Assembly: GCF_013386115.1 (NCBI RefSeq)
Contig: NZ_JACAOR010000002.1
Coordinates: 380,314-444,313, forward strand
DNA: 64,000 bases
Direction: 5' to 3'
DNA from: Pseudomonas gingeri
GTDB lineage: Bacteria > Pseudomonadota > Gammaproteobacteria > Pseudomonadales > Pseudomonadaceae
Position 1 is the first letter of the stretch. The number at the start of each line of letters is the position of its first letter. The notes beneath the pieces were generated by a model. The model was not told the origin of the DNA. It worked only from the letters and a program-made list of their open reading frames with translations, and made no database searches. The translations under genes and the position numbers were made by a program. Below are positions 17,298 to 26,150 of this stretch, piece after piece.

Positions 17298-18043
17298 TTG
17301 GTAAAGCGTCCTTCCAGGCGATGACGGGAACCGGGGTGGATCAGACGGGCGGCGGTCACCGGCTGGCGACCGGACCAGGTGCGGCGACGGATCATCAGGC
17401 ACGGCTCGCCCGGCTCGATCTGCAGCAGCTTGCATTCGGTGGCGTCGGCGAGGATGGCTTCGACCACATGCTCGCCCTCGGTCAGCGGCGCGACCTGGGA
17501 CAGGTAGGCGTACGGCGTCTGCAGCGTGAAGTCCTGCTTGAGGTAGTCCGGCGCCACCAGTGCATTGACGAAGCGGTCTTCGATCTGCACCGGGATATCG
17601 TTCTCGAAATGCACGATCAGCGAGTGGAAGACCTTCTGCCCTTCACGCATGTCCAGGGCCACGGCGCGTTCGGAGCCGGCGGCTTCTTCGCCCAGGGTGA
17701 TGATCTGGCAGGTGTGGCGATGGCCGCGCGAGGCGATCTCATCGGCAATGTTGTGCACCTCGAACAGCGCCGACTGGCTCTTGGGCTCGGCGACAAAGGT
17801 GCCGACGCCCTGCATGCGCACCAGCAGACCTTCGGCGGTCATTTCCCGCAGGGCACGGTTGATGGTCATGCGGCTGTAGCCCAGTTGTTCCACCAGCTCG
17901 CTTTCGGACGGCACGCGGTAATGCGGCGGCCAGTTTCCGCTGTCGATCTGCTGGGTGATCATCTGCTTGACGCGGGCATATAACGGCGCCGGACTGTCAC
18001 CCATGTGGGCAGCCAGCGGGTTGTTGGCAGGCGGAGTCGGCAC
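17294..18043 (-). CDS. hutC: HutC, GntR-family repressor of hut genes
   Basis: A 249-residue regulator: a winged helix-turn-helix near residues 18-85 (YARVKQMITQQIDSGNW, then ESELVEQLGYSRMTINRALREM, then the wing GVGTFVAEP) followed by a UTRA effector domain (FHSLIVHFENDIPVQIEDRFVNA). It represses hut promoters and is released by urocanate. I chose the GTG at 18041-18043, preceded by AAGGA at 6-7 nt, giving the P. putida-like start M-PTPPANNP; an internal ATG would remove the first 13 residues. It is divergent from hutF across a 106-bp region with an operator, and hutD overlaps its end. Confidence 0.95.
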   Translation of the reverse strand: MPTPPANNPLAAHMGDSPAPLYARVKQMITQQIDSGNWPPHYRVPSESELVEQLGYSRMTINRALREMTAEGLLVRMQGVGTFVAEPKSQSALFEVHNIADEIASRGHRHTCQIITLGEEAAGSERAVALDMREGQKVFHSLIVHFENDIPVQIEDRFVNALVAPDYLKQDFTLQTPYAYLSQVAPLTEGEHVVEAILADATECKLLQIEPGEPCLMIRRRTWSGRQPVTAARLIHPGSRHRLEGRFTK

Positions 18044-18107
18044 AGGAAATCCTTGTTCGATTTTAAAGGTTGCTAGCTTGCCGGAGTTTACCGGGCAGGC
18101 AAACGTC

Positions 18108-18123
18108 TGTATATGTATATACA
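18108..18123. promoter_or_regulatory. HutC operator between hutC and hutF
   Basis: TGTATATGTATATACA contains the perfect palindrome TGTATATACA (18114-18123), matching the GTxTAxAC core expected for HutC-subfamily GntR regulators. It lies about 30-40 bp upstream of hutF and in the divergent hutC promoter region, which suggests control of hutF and autoregulation of hutCD. Confidence 0.75.
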
Positions 18124-18149
18124 AATAACACACGATGGGGTGCTGAACC

Positions 18150-19514
18150 ATGTCCGCCTTCTTTGCCGAACGCGCGCTGCTGCCTAGTGGATGGGCCAAA
18201 AACGTACGCCTTGAGGTCAACGCCGCGGGCGTGCTGACCCAGGTCCAGGCCGATTCCCATGCAGAAGGCGCCGAACGGCTGAGCGGCCCGCTGTTGCCGG
18301 GCATGCCGAACCTGCATTCCCACGCTTTCCAGCGGGCGATGGGCGGCCTGGCGGAAGTGGCCGGCAATCCGAACGACAGCTTCTGGACCTGGCGCGACCT
18401 GATGTACCGGCTGGTGGGCAAGATCAGCCCGGAGCAGATGGGCGTCATCGCCCGCCAGCTCTATATCGAGATGCTCAAGGCCGGTTACACCTCGGTGGCC
18501 GAATTCCACTACGTGCACCATGACACCAACGGGCAGCCCTACGCCGATCCGGCGGAGCTGGGCTTGCGCATCAGCCAGGCGGCCGCGGACGCGGGCATCG
18601 GCCTGACCCTGTTGCCAGTGCTCTACAGCCACTCCGGCTTTGGCGGCCAGACCCCGAATGACGGCCAGCGGCGCTTTATCAACAGCACCGAGAATTACCT
18701 GAAACTGCAAGCCCGCCTGCAACCGCTGCTGGCCCGGCAGCCGGCCCAGGCCCTGGGCCTGTGCTTCCACTCGCTGCGAGCGGTGACGCCCGGGCAGATC
18801 AGCGAAGTACTGGCCGCCAGCGACCGGCAGTGCCCGGTGCACATCCATATCGCCGAGCAGCAGAAGGAAGTCGACGACTGCCTGTCCTGGAGCGGCAAGC
18901 GGCCGCTGCAATGGCTATACGACAATGTCGAGGTGGACGAGCGCTGGTGCCTGGTGCACGCGACCCACGCCGACGCCGGGGAAGTCACGCGCATGGCCCG
19001 CAGCCGGGCGATCGCCGGGCTGTGCCTGACCACCGAAGCGAATCTGGGCGACGGGATCTTCCCGGCGGTGGACTTCCTCGCCCAGGGCGGCCGCATGGGC
19101 ATCGGTTCCGACAGCCATGTGTCACTGAGCGTGGTCGAGGAACTGCGCTGGCTGGAATACGGCCAGCGCCTGCGCGATCAGCGGCGTAACCGCCTGTATC
19201 GCGCCGACCAGCCGATGGTCGGTCGCACTCTCTATGACGCGGCGCTGGACGGTGGCGCCCAGGCGCTCGGGCAATCGATCGGCAAGCTGGAAGCGGGCAA
19301 GCGCGCCGACTGGCTGGTGCTCGACGGCAGCGACCCGTACCTGGCCACCGCCCAGGACGATGGCATTCTCAATCGCTGGCTGTTCGCCGGCGGCGACCGT
19401 CAGGTCCGTGACGTCATGGTCAACGGCCAGTGGGCGGTAAAGGGTGGACGGCATGCGGGCGAGGAAGAGAGCGCGCAGGCATTTACCCAGGTCTTGCGTG
19501 ATCTGCTGAACTGA
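18150..19514 (+). CDS. hutF: Formimidoylglutamate deiminase
   Basis: A 454-residue amidohydrolase that converts N-formimino-L-glutamate to N-formyl-L-glutamate and ammonia, the fourth step of the five-step pathway; with HutG it replaces the one-step HutG-type formiminoglutamase of enterics. The metal motif GMPNLHSHAFQRAM, then HIHIAEQQKEVDDC, LVHATHAD and the late GIGSDSHVSLS are diagnostic. It is transcribed divergently from hutCD, apart from the main hut operon. Confidence 0.96.
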   Translation: MSAFFAERALLPSGWAKNVRLEVNAAGVLTQVQADSHAEGAERLSGPLLPGMPNLHSHAFQRAMGGLAEVAGNPNDSFWTWRDLMYRLVGKISPEQMGVIARQLYIEMLKAGYTSVAEFHYVHHDTNGQPYADPAELGLRISQAAADAGIGLTLLPVLYSHSGFGGQTPNDGQRRFINSTENYLKLQARLQPLLARQPAQALGLCFHSLRAVTPGQISEVLAASDRQCPVHIHIAEQQKEVDDCLSWSGKRPLQWLYDNVEVDERWCLVHATHADAGEVTRMARSRAIAGLCLTTEANLGDGIFPAVDFLAQGGRMGIGSDSHVSLSVVEELRWLEYGQRLRDQRRNRLYRADQPMVGRTLYDAALDGGAQALGQSIGKLEAGKRADWLVLDGSDPYLATAQDDGILNRWLFAGGDRQVRDVMVNGQWAVKGGRHAGEEESAQAFTQVLRDLLN

Positions 19515-19553
19515 GCGGACAAGCCCGCCACAAACCTGTAGGAACTACCCCAT

Positions 19554-19641
19554 GATCGTTCCCACGCTCCGCGTGGGAATGCATCCCGTGACGCTCCGCG
19601 TCACCCAGCGCGGCGTGCCCACGCAGAGCGTGGGCACGATC
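19554..19641. repeat. Palindromic intergenic repeat, second copy
   Basis: An 88-bp relative of the repeat at 16586-16691: it opens with GATCGTTCCCACGCTCCGCG, has the same internal GTGACGC...GCGTCAC and closes with the complement of the opening. It separates hutF from the convergent lipocalin gene and may serve as a shared 3' end structure. Confidence 0.88.
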
Positions 19642-19662
19642 ATCAACGCCGGTCAGCCTGAA

Positions 19663-20220
19663 TCAGTGCGGCATCTTCGAGTCCGGCGTACGCCAGATCA
19701 GCCGTGTGGTGTCATAACCCTGCTGGCGCGCCCGGCTCAGCAGGTCCTCGCGCACGTCCGCATTGACCTTGGTCGAGCGTGACAGCAGCCACAGGTAGCG
19801 TCGGCTCGGATCACCGACAATCGCGGTGTGGTAGTCATCGCTGACATACAGCACCCAGTAGTTGCCCTTGGCCAGGCCCGGCAGCAAGGCGGTGAACCAG
19901 TTGTCGAAGCGTACCCACAGCTTGTCGGTCTGCCCCGGCACTTGCGGCGTCGCCGTCCCCTTGGCCTCCTCCCACTTCCATTGCTCGGTCAGGCAGCGAT
20001 TGAATACCGCCATCCTGCCGTCGGGCATCAGGCTGTAGCGGGCCTCGGACTGGACGCAGTTGCGCTGGAAATACATCGGCATTCGCGCCAGCTCGTACCA
20101 GGTGCCCTGGTAACGCTTGAGGTCGACATGACCTGCGGTTTTAGGCGCCAGGTCATCGCCCGACGTAGCGCAACCAGCCAGCAACAGGCCGGCCAAAAGA
20201 GTGACCACTAAACGCAACAT
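19663..20220 (-). CDS. blc: Lipocalin-family outer membrane lipoprotein
   Basis: A 185-residue lipoprotein: signal peptide [17 protein letters not shown] with lipobox LLAG-Cys17. The mature part carries the lipocalin start motif [17 protein letters not shown] and the late [28 protein letters not shown] strand pair typical of bacterial Blc. Blc binds fatty acids or lysophospholipids at the outer membrane and is often stress induced. A small lipoprotein gene lies 30 nt upstream in the same direction, so both may be cotranscribed. Confidence 0.94.
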   Translation of the reverse strand: MLRLVVTLLAGLLLAGCATSGDDLAPKTAGHVDLKRYQGTWYELARMPMYFQRNCVQSEARYSLMPDGRMAVFNRCLTEQWKWEEAKGTATPQVPGQTDKLWVRFDNWFTALLPGLAKGNYWVLYVSDDYHTAIVGDPSRRYLWLLSRSTKVNADVREDLLSRARQQGYDTTRLIWRTPDSKMPH

Positions 20221-20250
20221 TATTCTTCTCCCGAGGGCTTGCGCCCCGGT

Positions 20251-20505
20251 TTACTTCAGGCCTTGCCCGGAAAACATCAGGACTTTGTCACCGGCGTACT
20301 GCACGCTGATAAAGCTGTTCTTGTTACCCCAGGTACAACTGGACATGCCCAGCGCGCCGGAACAGTCAGAGGGACTGCCGAGCAACGACTCGACTTCGGC
20401 CTTGGGCATGCCCGTGGACAGCTTCGAGTAGTTTTCCTGGTTGACCTTGCTGCAAGCGACCAACAACACGCAAAACGACAGCAGAGCGAGAGAGCGCAAC
20501 GACAT
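20251..20505 (-). CDS. Small lipoprotein, DUF3862/SmpA-like
   Basis: An 84-residue predicted lipoprotein with signal [18 protein letters not shown] (lipid-bearing Cys18). The remaining 66 residues read as one SmpA/OmlA-like unit: [21 protein letters not shown], then two beta-strands ([27 protein letters not shown]), as in the BamE-like fold. It has the length of DUF3862 proteins. It precedes blc on the same strand. Role unknown; an envelope-associated structural function is inference. Confidence 0.85.
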   Translation of the reverse strand: MSLRSLALLSFCVLLVACSKVNQENYSKLSTGMPKAEVESLLGSPSDCSGALGMSSCTWGNKNSFISVQYAGDKVLMFSGQGLK

Positions 20506-20778
20506 GGGGGGAAACTCCTGGGGACGGAAAGGTCGGCACGGGGGCCTACCGCAAGCTTAGAAGAGAAAAGGGCCATCTGGTTCCCGACCCTACGACCTTT
20601 TCTTACGGCACTTTCCGTTGCAGATCAGCGCTTTTGCGAGGAAAACCGGCATTTCGTCGGCTTTACCGTCAAGAAACTAATATTTAACAAGACTGTGTCG
20701 AGATATAGAGGCGTCATGCCATCAAACGTGGCAAATTGTCGCCCCCTCGTTGACCAGCCTCTTGCGGACAGCCATTCG

Positions 20779-22671
20779 ATGACCAAAAACTTCAAGTTCA
20801 GTCACAAGATCCTCCTGGCTGCGGCCCTGGTGGTCGCGGTGGCGTTCGCCTGCTTTATCCTGTTCAACGACTATCGCCAGCGCGAAGCCCTGCGCAGCAG
20901 CACCGAAGCCTCGATGCAGGAACTGGGCAGCCTGACCACCAGCAACATCCAGACCTGGGTGGAAAGCCGTATCCAGCTGTTGCAGTCGCTGTCGCAGCAG
21001 ATCGCCGTGGACGGCAATTCCGCCGACAGCCTCAAGCGCGCCGTCGGCCTGCCCGCCTACACCGGCAACTTCCAGCTGAGCTATTTCGGCAGCCAGGAAG
21101 GCGTGATGTTCTCGGTCCCGGCGGGCAACCGCGCCGCCGACTACGATCCGCGCGCCCGTGGCTGGTACAAGGCTGCCACCGCCGCCCAGCAGACCATCGT
21201 CACCGAACCCTACATCGCCGCCTCCTCGGGCAAGCTGGTGATCACCCTGGCAACCCCGGTGCAGCACGACGGCAAGTTCATCGGCGTGACCGGCGCGGAC
21301 ATCGACCTGGGCAGCGTCAGCGCGATCATCAACTCGCTGAATTTCGGCGGCCACGGCCACGCCTTTATCGTCAGCGCCGACGGCAAGATCCTGGTGCACC
21401 CGGACAGCAAGCTGATTCTCAAGAACCTCGCCGAGGCCTATCCGAACGACACGCCGAAGATCAGCGCCGGCCTGAAGGAAGTCGCGGTGGACGGCAAGAC
21501 CCAGTTCATCTCCTTCACCCATGTCAACGGCCTGCCTTCGGCCGACTGGTACGTGGCGCTGGTGCTCGACCAGGACACCGCGTTCTCGATGCTCAGCGAA
21601 TTCCGCACCTCGGCGATCATCGCCATGGTGATCGCCGTGGTCATCATCATCGCCCTGCTGGGCATGCTGATCCGCGTACTGATGCAGCCGCTGCACCTGA
21701 TGGGCCGGGCCATGCACGATATCGCCGAAGGCGAAGGCGACCTGACCAAACGCCTGACCATCCATGGCCATGACGAGTTCGGCACCCTGGGCATGTCGTT
21801 CAACCGCTTCGTGGAACGTATCCACACCTCGATCCGAGAAGTGGCATCGGCCACCGGCCAGGTCAACGAGGTCGCCCTGCGGGTGGTCAGCGCCTCCAAC
21901 TCGTCGATGCTCAACTCCGACCAGCAGGCCAGCCGCACCAGCAGCGTCGCGGCGGCGATCAACCAGCTCGGCGCCGCGGCCCAGGAAATCGCCCAGAACG
22001 CCGCCCTCGCCTCGCAGCATTCCAGCGACGCCCGCAGCCTCGCCGAAGACGGCCAGCAAGTGGTGGACAAGACCATCGTCGCGATGCAGCAGTTGTCGGC
22101 GAAGATCAGCGATTCCTGCGGCAATATCGAGACCCTGAACAGCAACACCGTGAATATCGGGCAGATTCTCGAAGTGATCACCAGCATTTCCCAGCAGACC
22201 AACCTACTGGCGCTCAACGCCGCCATCGAAGCGGCACGGGCAGGTGAAGCCGGTCGCGGCTTTGCCGTGGTGGCCGACGAAGTGCGCAACCTGGCGCACC
22301 GCACCCAGGACTCGGCGCAGCAAGTGCAGAAGATGATCGAAGAGTTGCAGGTCGGCGCCCGGGAAGCGGTGAGCATCATGACCGACAGCCAGCGTCAGAG
22401 CGAAAGCAGCGTCGGCATCGCCAACCAGGCCGGCGAACGGCTGGGCAGCGTGACCCAGCGGATCGGCGAGATCGACGGCATGAACCAGTCGGTGGCGACC
22501 GCGACCGAGGAACAGACCGCGGTGGTGGAATCGATCAACGTCGATATCACCGAGATCAATACGCTGAACCAGGAAGGCGTGGAAAACCTGCAGTCGACCT
22601 TGCGCGCCTGCGCGGACCTGGAACAGCAGGCGGCACGCTTGAAGCAGTTGGTCGGCAGTTTCCGGATCTGA
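20779..22671 (+). CDS. PctA-like methyl-accepting chemoreceptor for amino acids
   Basis: A 630-residue chemoreceptor: TM1 (about 11-29), a periplasmic dCache domain, TM2 after [13 protein letters not shown], a HAMP domain ([25 protein letters not shown]) and a signalling domain with the highly conserved tip [39 protein letters not shown] (split here only for description). The dCache domain holds the amino-acid motif Tyr122, Arg127, Trp129, Tyr145, Asp174, matching PctA of P. aeruginosa residue for residue with an offset of one, so an alpha-amino-acid ligand is likely. I chose the ATG at 20779 ([10 protein letters not shown], like PctA MIKSLKFSHK); an ATG at 20716 with GAGG is the alternative. 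No CheR-binding C-terminal pentapeptide is present. Confidence 0.93.
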   Translation: MTKNFKFSHKILLAAALVVAVAFACFILFNDYRQREALRSSTEASMQELGSLTTSNIQTWVESRIQLLQSLSQQIAVDGNSADSLKRAVGLPAYTGNFQLSYFGSQEGVMFSVPAGNRAADYDPRARGWYKAATAAQQTIVTEPYIAASSGKLVITLATPVQHDGKFIGVTGADIDLGSVSAIINSLNFGGHGHAFIVSADGKILVHPDSKLILKNLAEAYPNDTPKISAGLKEVAVDGKTQFISFTHVNGLPSADWYVALVLDQDTAFSMLSEFRTSAIIAMVIAVVIIIALLGMLIRVLMQPLHLMGRAMHDIAEGEGDLTKRLTIHGHDEFGTLGMSFNRFVERIHTSIREVASATGQVNEVALRVVSASNSSMLNSDQQASRTSSVAAAINQLGAAAQEIAQNAALASQHSSDARSLAEDGQQVVDKTIVAMQQLSAKISDSCGNIETLNSNTVNIGQILEVITSISQQTNLLALNAAIEAARAGEAGRGFAVVADEVRNLAHRTQDSAQQVQKMIEELQVGAREAVSIMTDSQRQSESSVGIANQAGERLGSVTQRIGEIDGMNQSVATATEEQTAVVESINVDITEINTLNQEGVENLQSTLRACADLEQQAARLKQLVGSFRI

Positions 22672-22688
22672 AGCGCAGCGCAAAAACC

Positions 22689-22785
22689 CGTGGGAGCCGG
22701 CTTGCTGGCGATGGCGATATCCCTGACGCAGATGATGCGGCGGGGATGTACCGGCCTTATCGCCGGCAAGCCGGCTCCTGCAGGT
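22689..22785. repeat. REP pair downstream of the chemoreceptor
   Basis: Convergent REP units (GTGGGAGCCGGCTTGCTGGC and a complement ending GCAAGCCGGCTCCTGC) between two convergent genes. Confidence 0.9.
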
Positions 22786-22820
22786 TTGGCTCGTACACAA
22801 AATCCGTGATCGATGCCGTA

Positions 22821-22851
22821 CTGTGGGAGCGGGCTTGCCCGCGAAAGGGCC
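22821..22851. repeat. Single REP unit
   Basis: One REP unit (CTGTGGGAGCGGGCTTGCCC...) just beyond the stop of the DUF924 gene. Confidence 0.85.
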
Positions 22852-22870
22852 ATCCGCCGCCCAGCACCTC

Positions 22871-23473
22871 TTAGAACCGTGAACCGGGCTCCCGCAAAAA
22901 CGCCACTTCCTCAACCGTGGACTCACGGCCGAGAATGGCATTGCGATGGGGAAAGCGCCCGAACCGGGCAATCACTTGCTGATGCCGTTCGGCATAGTCC
23001 AGGTTGTCGGCAAACACCGCCTGTTGCTCCTCCGGCTGCTCCCTGAGCAACGCCGCAAAGCGCGACACCGCTTCGTTCTGCACCGCCAGGTTCTCGCAGT
23101 GTTCGAACACCAGGTAGATAAACACCCGCTGCATCGCCGGCAGTTGCCGGTCGAAATCCGCGGCAATGCCGTGGGCCACCAGCGCCTGGGCGCGAGCGTC
23201 TCCGGAGAAAGCGTGCGGGGTATCGCGAAAGATCATCCGTGGCAACTGATCGAGCAGGAGCACCACGGCCAGCCAGCCTTCGGGACATTGCGTCCACTCG
23301 ACCAGTCCGCCGGCCAGGGCCTGCTCGACCTGGCCCCCGAAACGCTCGCGCGCCTCGAGGTCCTGGCTGTCACGCTTGCCGAACCACAACCGTCCCTTGT
23401 CGGCCACTATCGCGACCGGCGTCCCGGCAGAACCGAACCACCAATCGAGTAACGGCTGCCAGGGCGCGGACAT
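22871..23473 (-). CDS. DUF924 family protein
   Basis: A 200-residue DUF924 protein, an all-helical TPR-like family of unknown function. Family signs: WFGKRDSQDLEARERFG early, LLLDQLPRMIFRDTPHAFSGDARA in the middle, and ARFGRFPHRNAILGRESTVEE late. The ATG at 23471-23473 lies 4 nt after the fbp stop, and its AAGGAG overlaps the end of fbp, so it is translated as the second gene of an fbp operon. No signal peptide or membrane segment. Confidence 0.9.
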   Translation of the reverse strand: MSAPWQPLLDWWFGSAGTPVAIVADKGRLWFGKRDSQDLEARERFGGQVEQALAGGLVEWTQCPEGWLAVVLLLDQLPRMIFRDTPHAFSGDARAQALVAHGIAADFDRQLPAMQRVFIYLVFEHCENLAVQNEAVSRFAALLREQPEEQQAVFADNLDYAERHQQVIARFGRFPHRNAILGRESTVEEVAFLREPGSRF

Positions 23474-23477
23474 GGAT

Positions 23478-24488
23478 TTACTCCTTGTGGTAGCCGGTGA
23501 CCCGGGCCACTTCTTCCTTCGAGCCGAGGAACACGGCCACACGCTGGTGCAGGCCTTCGGGCTGGATATCGAGGATGCGCTGGTGACCGTCGGTGGACGC
23601 ACCGCCCGCCTGCTCCACCAGGAACGACATCGGGTTGGCTTCGTACATCAGACGCAGCTTACCCGGCTTGGACGGCTCGCGGCTGTCGCGCGGGTACATG
23701 AACAGGCCACCCCGGGTCAGGATGCGGTGCACGTCCGCAACCATCGCGGCAACCCAGCGCATGTTGTAGTTCTTTTTCAACGGGCCTTCTTCGCCGGCCA
23801 GCAATTCGCCGACATAGCGTTGTACCGGCGCTTCCCAGTGACGCTGGTTGGACATGTTGATCGCGAATTCCTGGGTGGAAGCCGGGATCGTGATGTCTTC
23901 GTGGGTCAGCACGAAGCTGCCCATTTCACGGTCAAGGGTGAAGCCTTTCACGCCATCGCCCAGGGTCAGCACCAGCATGGTCTGCGGGCCGTAGATGGCA
24001 TAACCGGCGGCAACCTGCTGGGTGCCTGGCTGCAGGAAGGCCTTTTCGTTCAGGGCTTCGTTCTGGCTCAGGTATTCGTTCGGGCAGCGCAGCACCGAGA
24101 AGATCGTACCGACCGGGGCGTTGATATCGATGTTCGACGAACCGTCCAGCGGGTCGAATACCAGCAGGTAGGCGCCTTTCGGATATTTGCCGGGGATCTG
24201 GTAGGCATTGTCCATTTCCTCGGACGCCATGCCGGCCAGGTGACCGCCCCATTCGTTGGCTTCGAGCAGGATCTCGTTGGAAAGCACATCGAGCTTCTTC
24301 TGCACTTCGCCCTGCACGTTCTCGGTGCCCATGCTGCCCAGCACCCCACCCAGCGCGCCCTTGGAGACGGCATGGCTGATTTCCTTGCAGGCACGCGCGA
24401 CCACTTCGATCAGGAAACGCAGATCGGCAGGCGTGTTGTTGCTGCGGGTCTGCTCAATCAAATAGCGACTCAGGGTAACGCGGGACAT
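23478..24488 (-). CDS. fbp: Fructose-1,6-bisphosphatase class I
   Basis: A 336-residue class I FBPase that removes the 1-phosphate from fructose 1,6-bisphosphate, the committed step of gluconeogenesis. The metal-binding signature [20 protein letters not shown] is intact, with upstream EMDNAYQ/NEWGG region glutamates, and the late [10 protein letters not shown] and [12 protein letters not shown] segments that form the sugar-phosphate site. It is followed immediately by the DUF924 gene. The 300 bp upstream (24489-24788) hold only a REP pair. Confidence 0.97.
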   Translation of the reverse strand: MSRVTLSRYLIEQTRSNNTPADLRFLIEVVARACKEISHAVSKGALGGVLGSMGTENVQGEVQKKLDVLSNEILLEANEWGGHLAGMASEEMDNAYQIPGKYPKGAYLLVFDPLDGSSNIDINAPVGTIFSVLRCPNEYLSQNEALNEKAFLQPGTQQVAAGYAIYGPQTMLVLTLGDGVKGFTLDREMGSFVLTHEDITIPASTQEFAINMSNQRHWEAPVQRYVGELLAGEEGPLKKNYNMRWVAAMVADVHRILTRGGLFMYPRDSREPSKPGKLRLMYEANPMSFLVEQAGGASTDGHQRILDIQPEGLHQRVAVFLGSKEEVARVTGYHKE

Positions 24489-24675
24489 GGATGGCTCCGG
24501 AGAAAGGGGGGTCTGAAAACCCGCGCAGTTTAACGCGAGTTGCGTTGCAAATCCTCCTGATCAGACTCGGATGGCGCACAGAGAGTTCACAGGTCGGATT
24601 CAGCGTAGCCCAAAAGCGCCGCCAGGCGCCCAGGGCAGACAAGACCCGGTGGTCGGCCAGCACTGACGCCCCCCC

Positions 24676-24765
24676 CCTGTAGGAGCCGGCTTGCCGGCGA
24701 TGGCGGTCGCAGGGGCGAGGCAGCTCTCAAGGGCCTCATCGCCGGCAAGCCGGCTCCCACAGGGG
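24676..24765. repeat. REP pair upstream of fbp
   Basis: Convergent REP units (TGTAGGAGCCGGCTTGCCGG and complement ending GCAAGCCGGCTCCCAC) in the gap between the end of the DUF3999 gene and the start of fbp. Confidence 0.92.
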
Positions 24766-24788
24766 ACGGGGTAAGCCGGGGGCAGTCT

Positions 24789-26150
24789 TCAGGCCTGTGG
24801 CTTGCGCAACAGGCTGAAGGCCATCCCCGCCAGCGCCGCCACGCCCAGCAGCAGGACCGCCCACAAGCCGATCTTCTTCCAGTCGGTGCCCGGCGGCGCC
24901 ACGACCGCCGGCGGTTGCGCCGCGACCACCACCGCCGAACCCGGTGTCGCCTTGCCCAACCCGGCCAGGCGTTGCGGGCTGTAATCCGGAATCAGCGTCG
25001 ACAGCGGCAGGTTCGCCGCGGCGACCGTCGCATTGCCCAGCGCCAGGGAGAACGGCGCATTGCCGCGCGCCAGAAACACCAGTTGCGTCGGTCGTACCGC
25101 ATAACTCAGGGCCGGCGCCGTCGCCCCGAGACCACCACCACGTTCGTCGACCACCAGTTTCAATTGCGCCACCGCGTAACCGGACAGCTCGAGTCTGTCC
25201 TGCACCACGTCCTGGCCATTCTGCGTCAGGCGATAGAGCAGGCCGCTGGTCAGCGCCTGCCAGGCCTCATTGGCGTTGCGCCGCCCATACAGGCGCACCG
25301 GCGCCAGGCTGTTGGGCTGGGCGAGGTCGATCCGCACCTGTTCCAGGTTCAGTCCGGCCGGCACGGTCCAGGTGTACTCGCCAGCCTTGGCACTGCTGCC
25401 CGCCAGCGGTTGCGACCAGGCCAGCGGCAACGACAGGCTGCTGGTGCTGCTCACCAGTTGCGCGGCATTCAGTACCGGCGCCGACTGCGGCGCCTGCCAC
25501 AACAGGCGCAGGTAACGCGCCGACTGACCGGGCAGGGTCACTTCGCGCTGCTCGATCCGTTCGTCGGCGAACGACAGCCGTGCGACCTGTCCATCGCCCC
25601 AGGACTGCCAGTGCTGCAAATCGTCACTGGCTTCGATGCTGAAACGCTGGAAGCCGTCGCGCTCGCTGGTCCAGTCGAGGATCAGTTGCTGCAACGGCGC
25701 CTTGATCGCACTGGCATCGAGCAACCAGCCACGCAGCACTTCCTCGCCGACCTCCAGTTGGCTGGACGGGGTCACTTCGACCAGAGTGCCGCTGGTGGTC
25801 GATTGCACGCGCACGCTGGGCGTCGCCTGGGGCGCGTCGGCCGAGCTGTAGAGCGGGAACCACTTCACATCGACCTGATGGCGCTGTTCCGTCGACTGCG
25901 CCTGCTCCTTGAGCAAGGCATAGGCCTGGGCTTCGCCCGCGGCGTTGAACACCCGCACATCGTTCAGCTCGGGCTGGCGCGATTGCGCCTGCAAGGTCAA
26001 TGGCAGCTCCACGCGATACCAGGGCCCTTCGCCGCCGAGGGTCAGGGGCACCAGCGTGGCGTAGTCGGCCGGTTTTTCCTGGGCCGCCAGCGACGCGCCG
26101 ACGCACAGCAGCAAAATGCCCAGGCAGCCCGGGCTCAGCTTACGAATCAA
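24789..26150 (-). CDS. DUF3999 periplasmic membrane-anchored protein
   Basis: A 453-residue protein with an N-terminal signal peptide (LSPGCLGILLLCVGASLAAQ), a long beta-rich periplasmic region and one C-terminal membrane helix (IGLWAVLLLGVAALAGMAFSLL) ending in a short basic tail, RKPQA. The repeated 'RYLRLLW' and 'ASDDLQHWQSWGDGQ' segments look like discoidin/carbohydrate-binding-type strands. This is DUF3999, whose function is unknown. The start codon overlaps the stop of the DUF2339 gene upstream (ATGA), so the two proteins are made together and probably act together at the inner membrane. Confidence 0.9.
   Translation of the reverse strand: MIRKLSPGCLGILLLCVGASLAAQEKPADYATLVPLTLGGEGPWYRVELPLTLQAQSRQPELNDVRVFNAAGEAQAYALLKEQAQSTEQRHQVDVKWFPLYSSADAPQATPSVRVQSTTSGTLVEVTPSSQLEVGEEVLRGWLLDASAIKAPLQQLILDWTSERDGFQRFSIEASDDLQHWQSWGDGQVARLSFADERIEQREVTLPGQSARYLRLLWQAPQSAPVLNAAQLVSSTSSLSLPLAWSQPLAGSSAKAGEYTWTVPAGLNLEQVRIDLAQPNSLAPVRLYGRRNANEAWQALTSGLLYRLTQNGQDVVQDRLELSGYAVAQLKLVVDERGGGLGATAPALSYAVRPTQLVFLARGNAPFSLALGNATVAAANLPLSTLIPDYSPQRLAGLGKATPGSAVVVAAQPPAVVAPPGTDWKKIGLWAVLLLGVAALAGMAFSLLRKPQA

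Noticed and set aside
19552..19782. 76-codon plus-strand frame after hutF
   Set aside because: It consists of the second palindromic repeat and antisense blc sequence.
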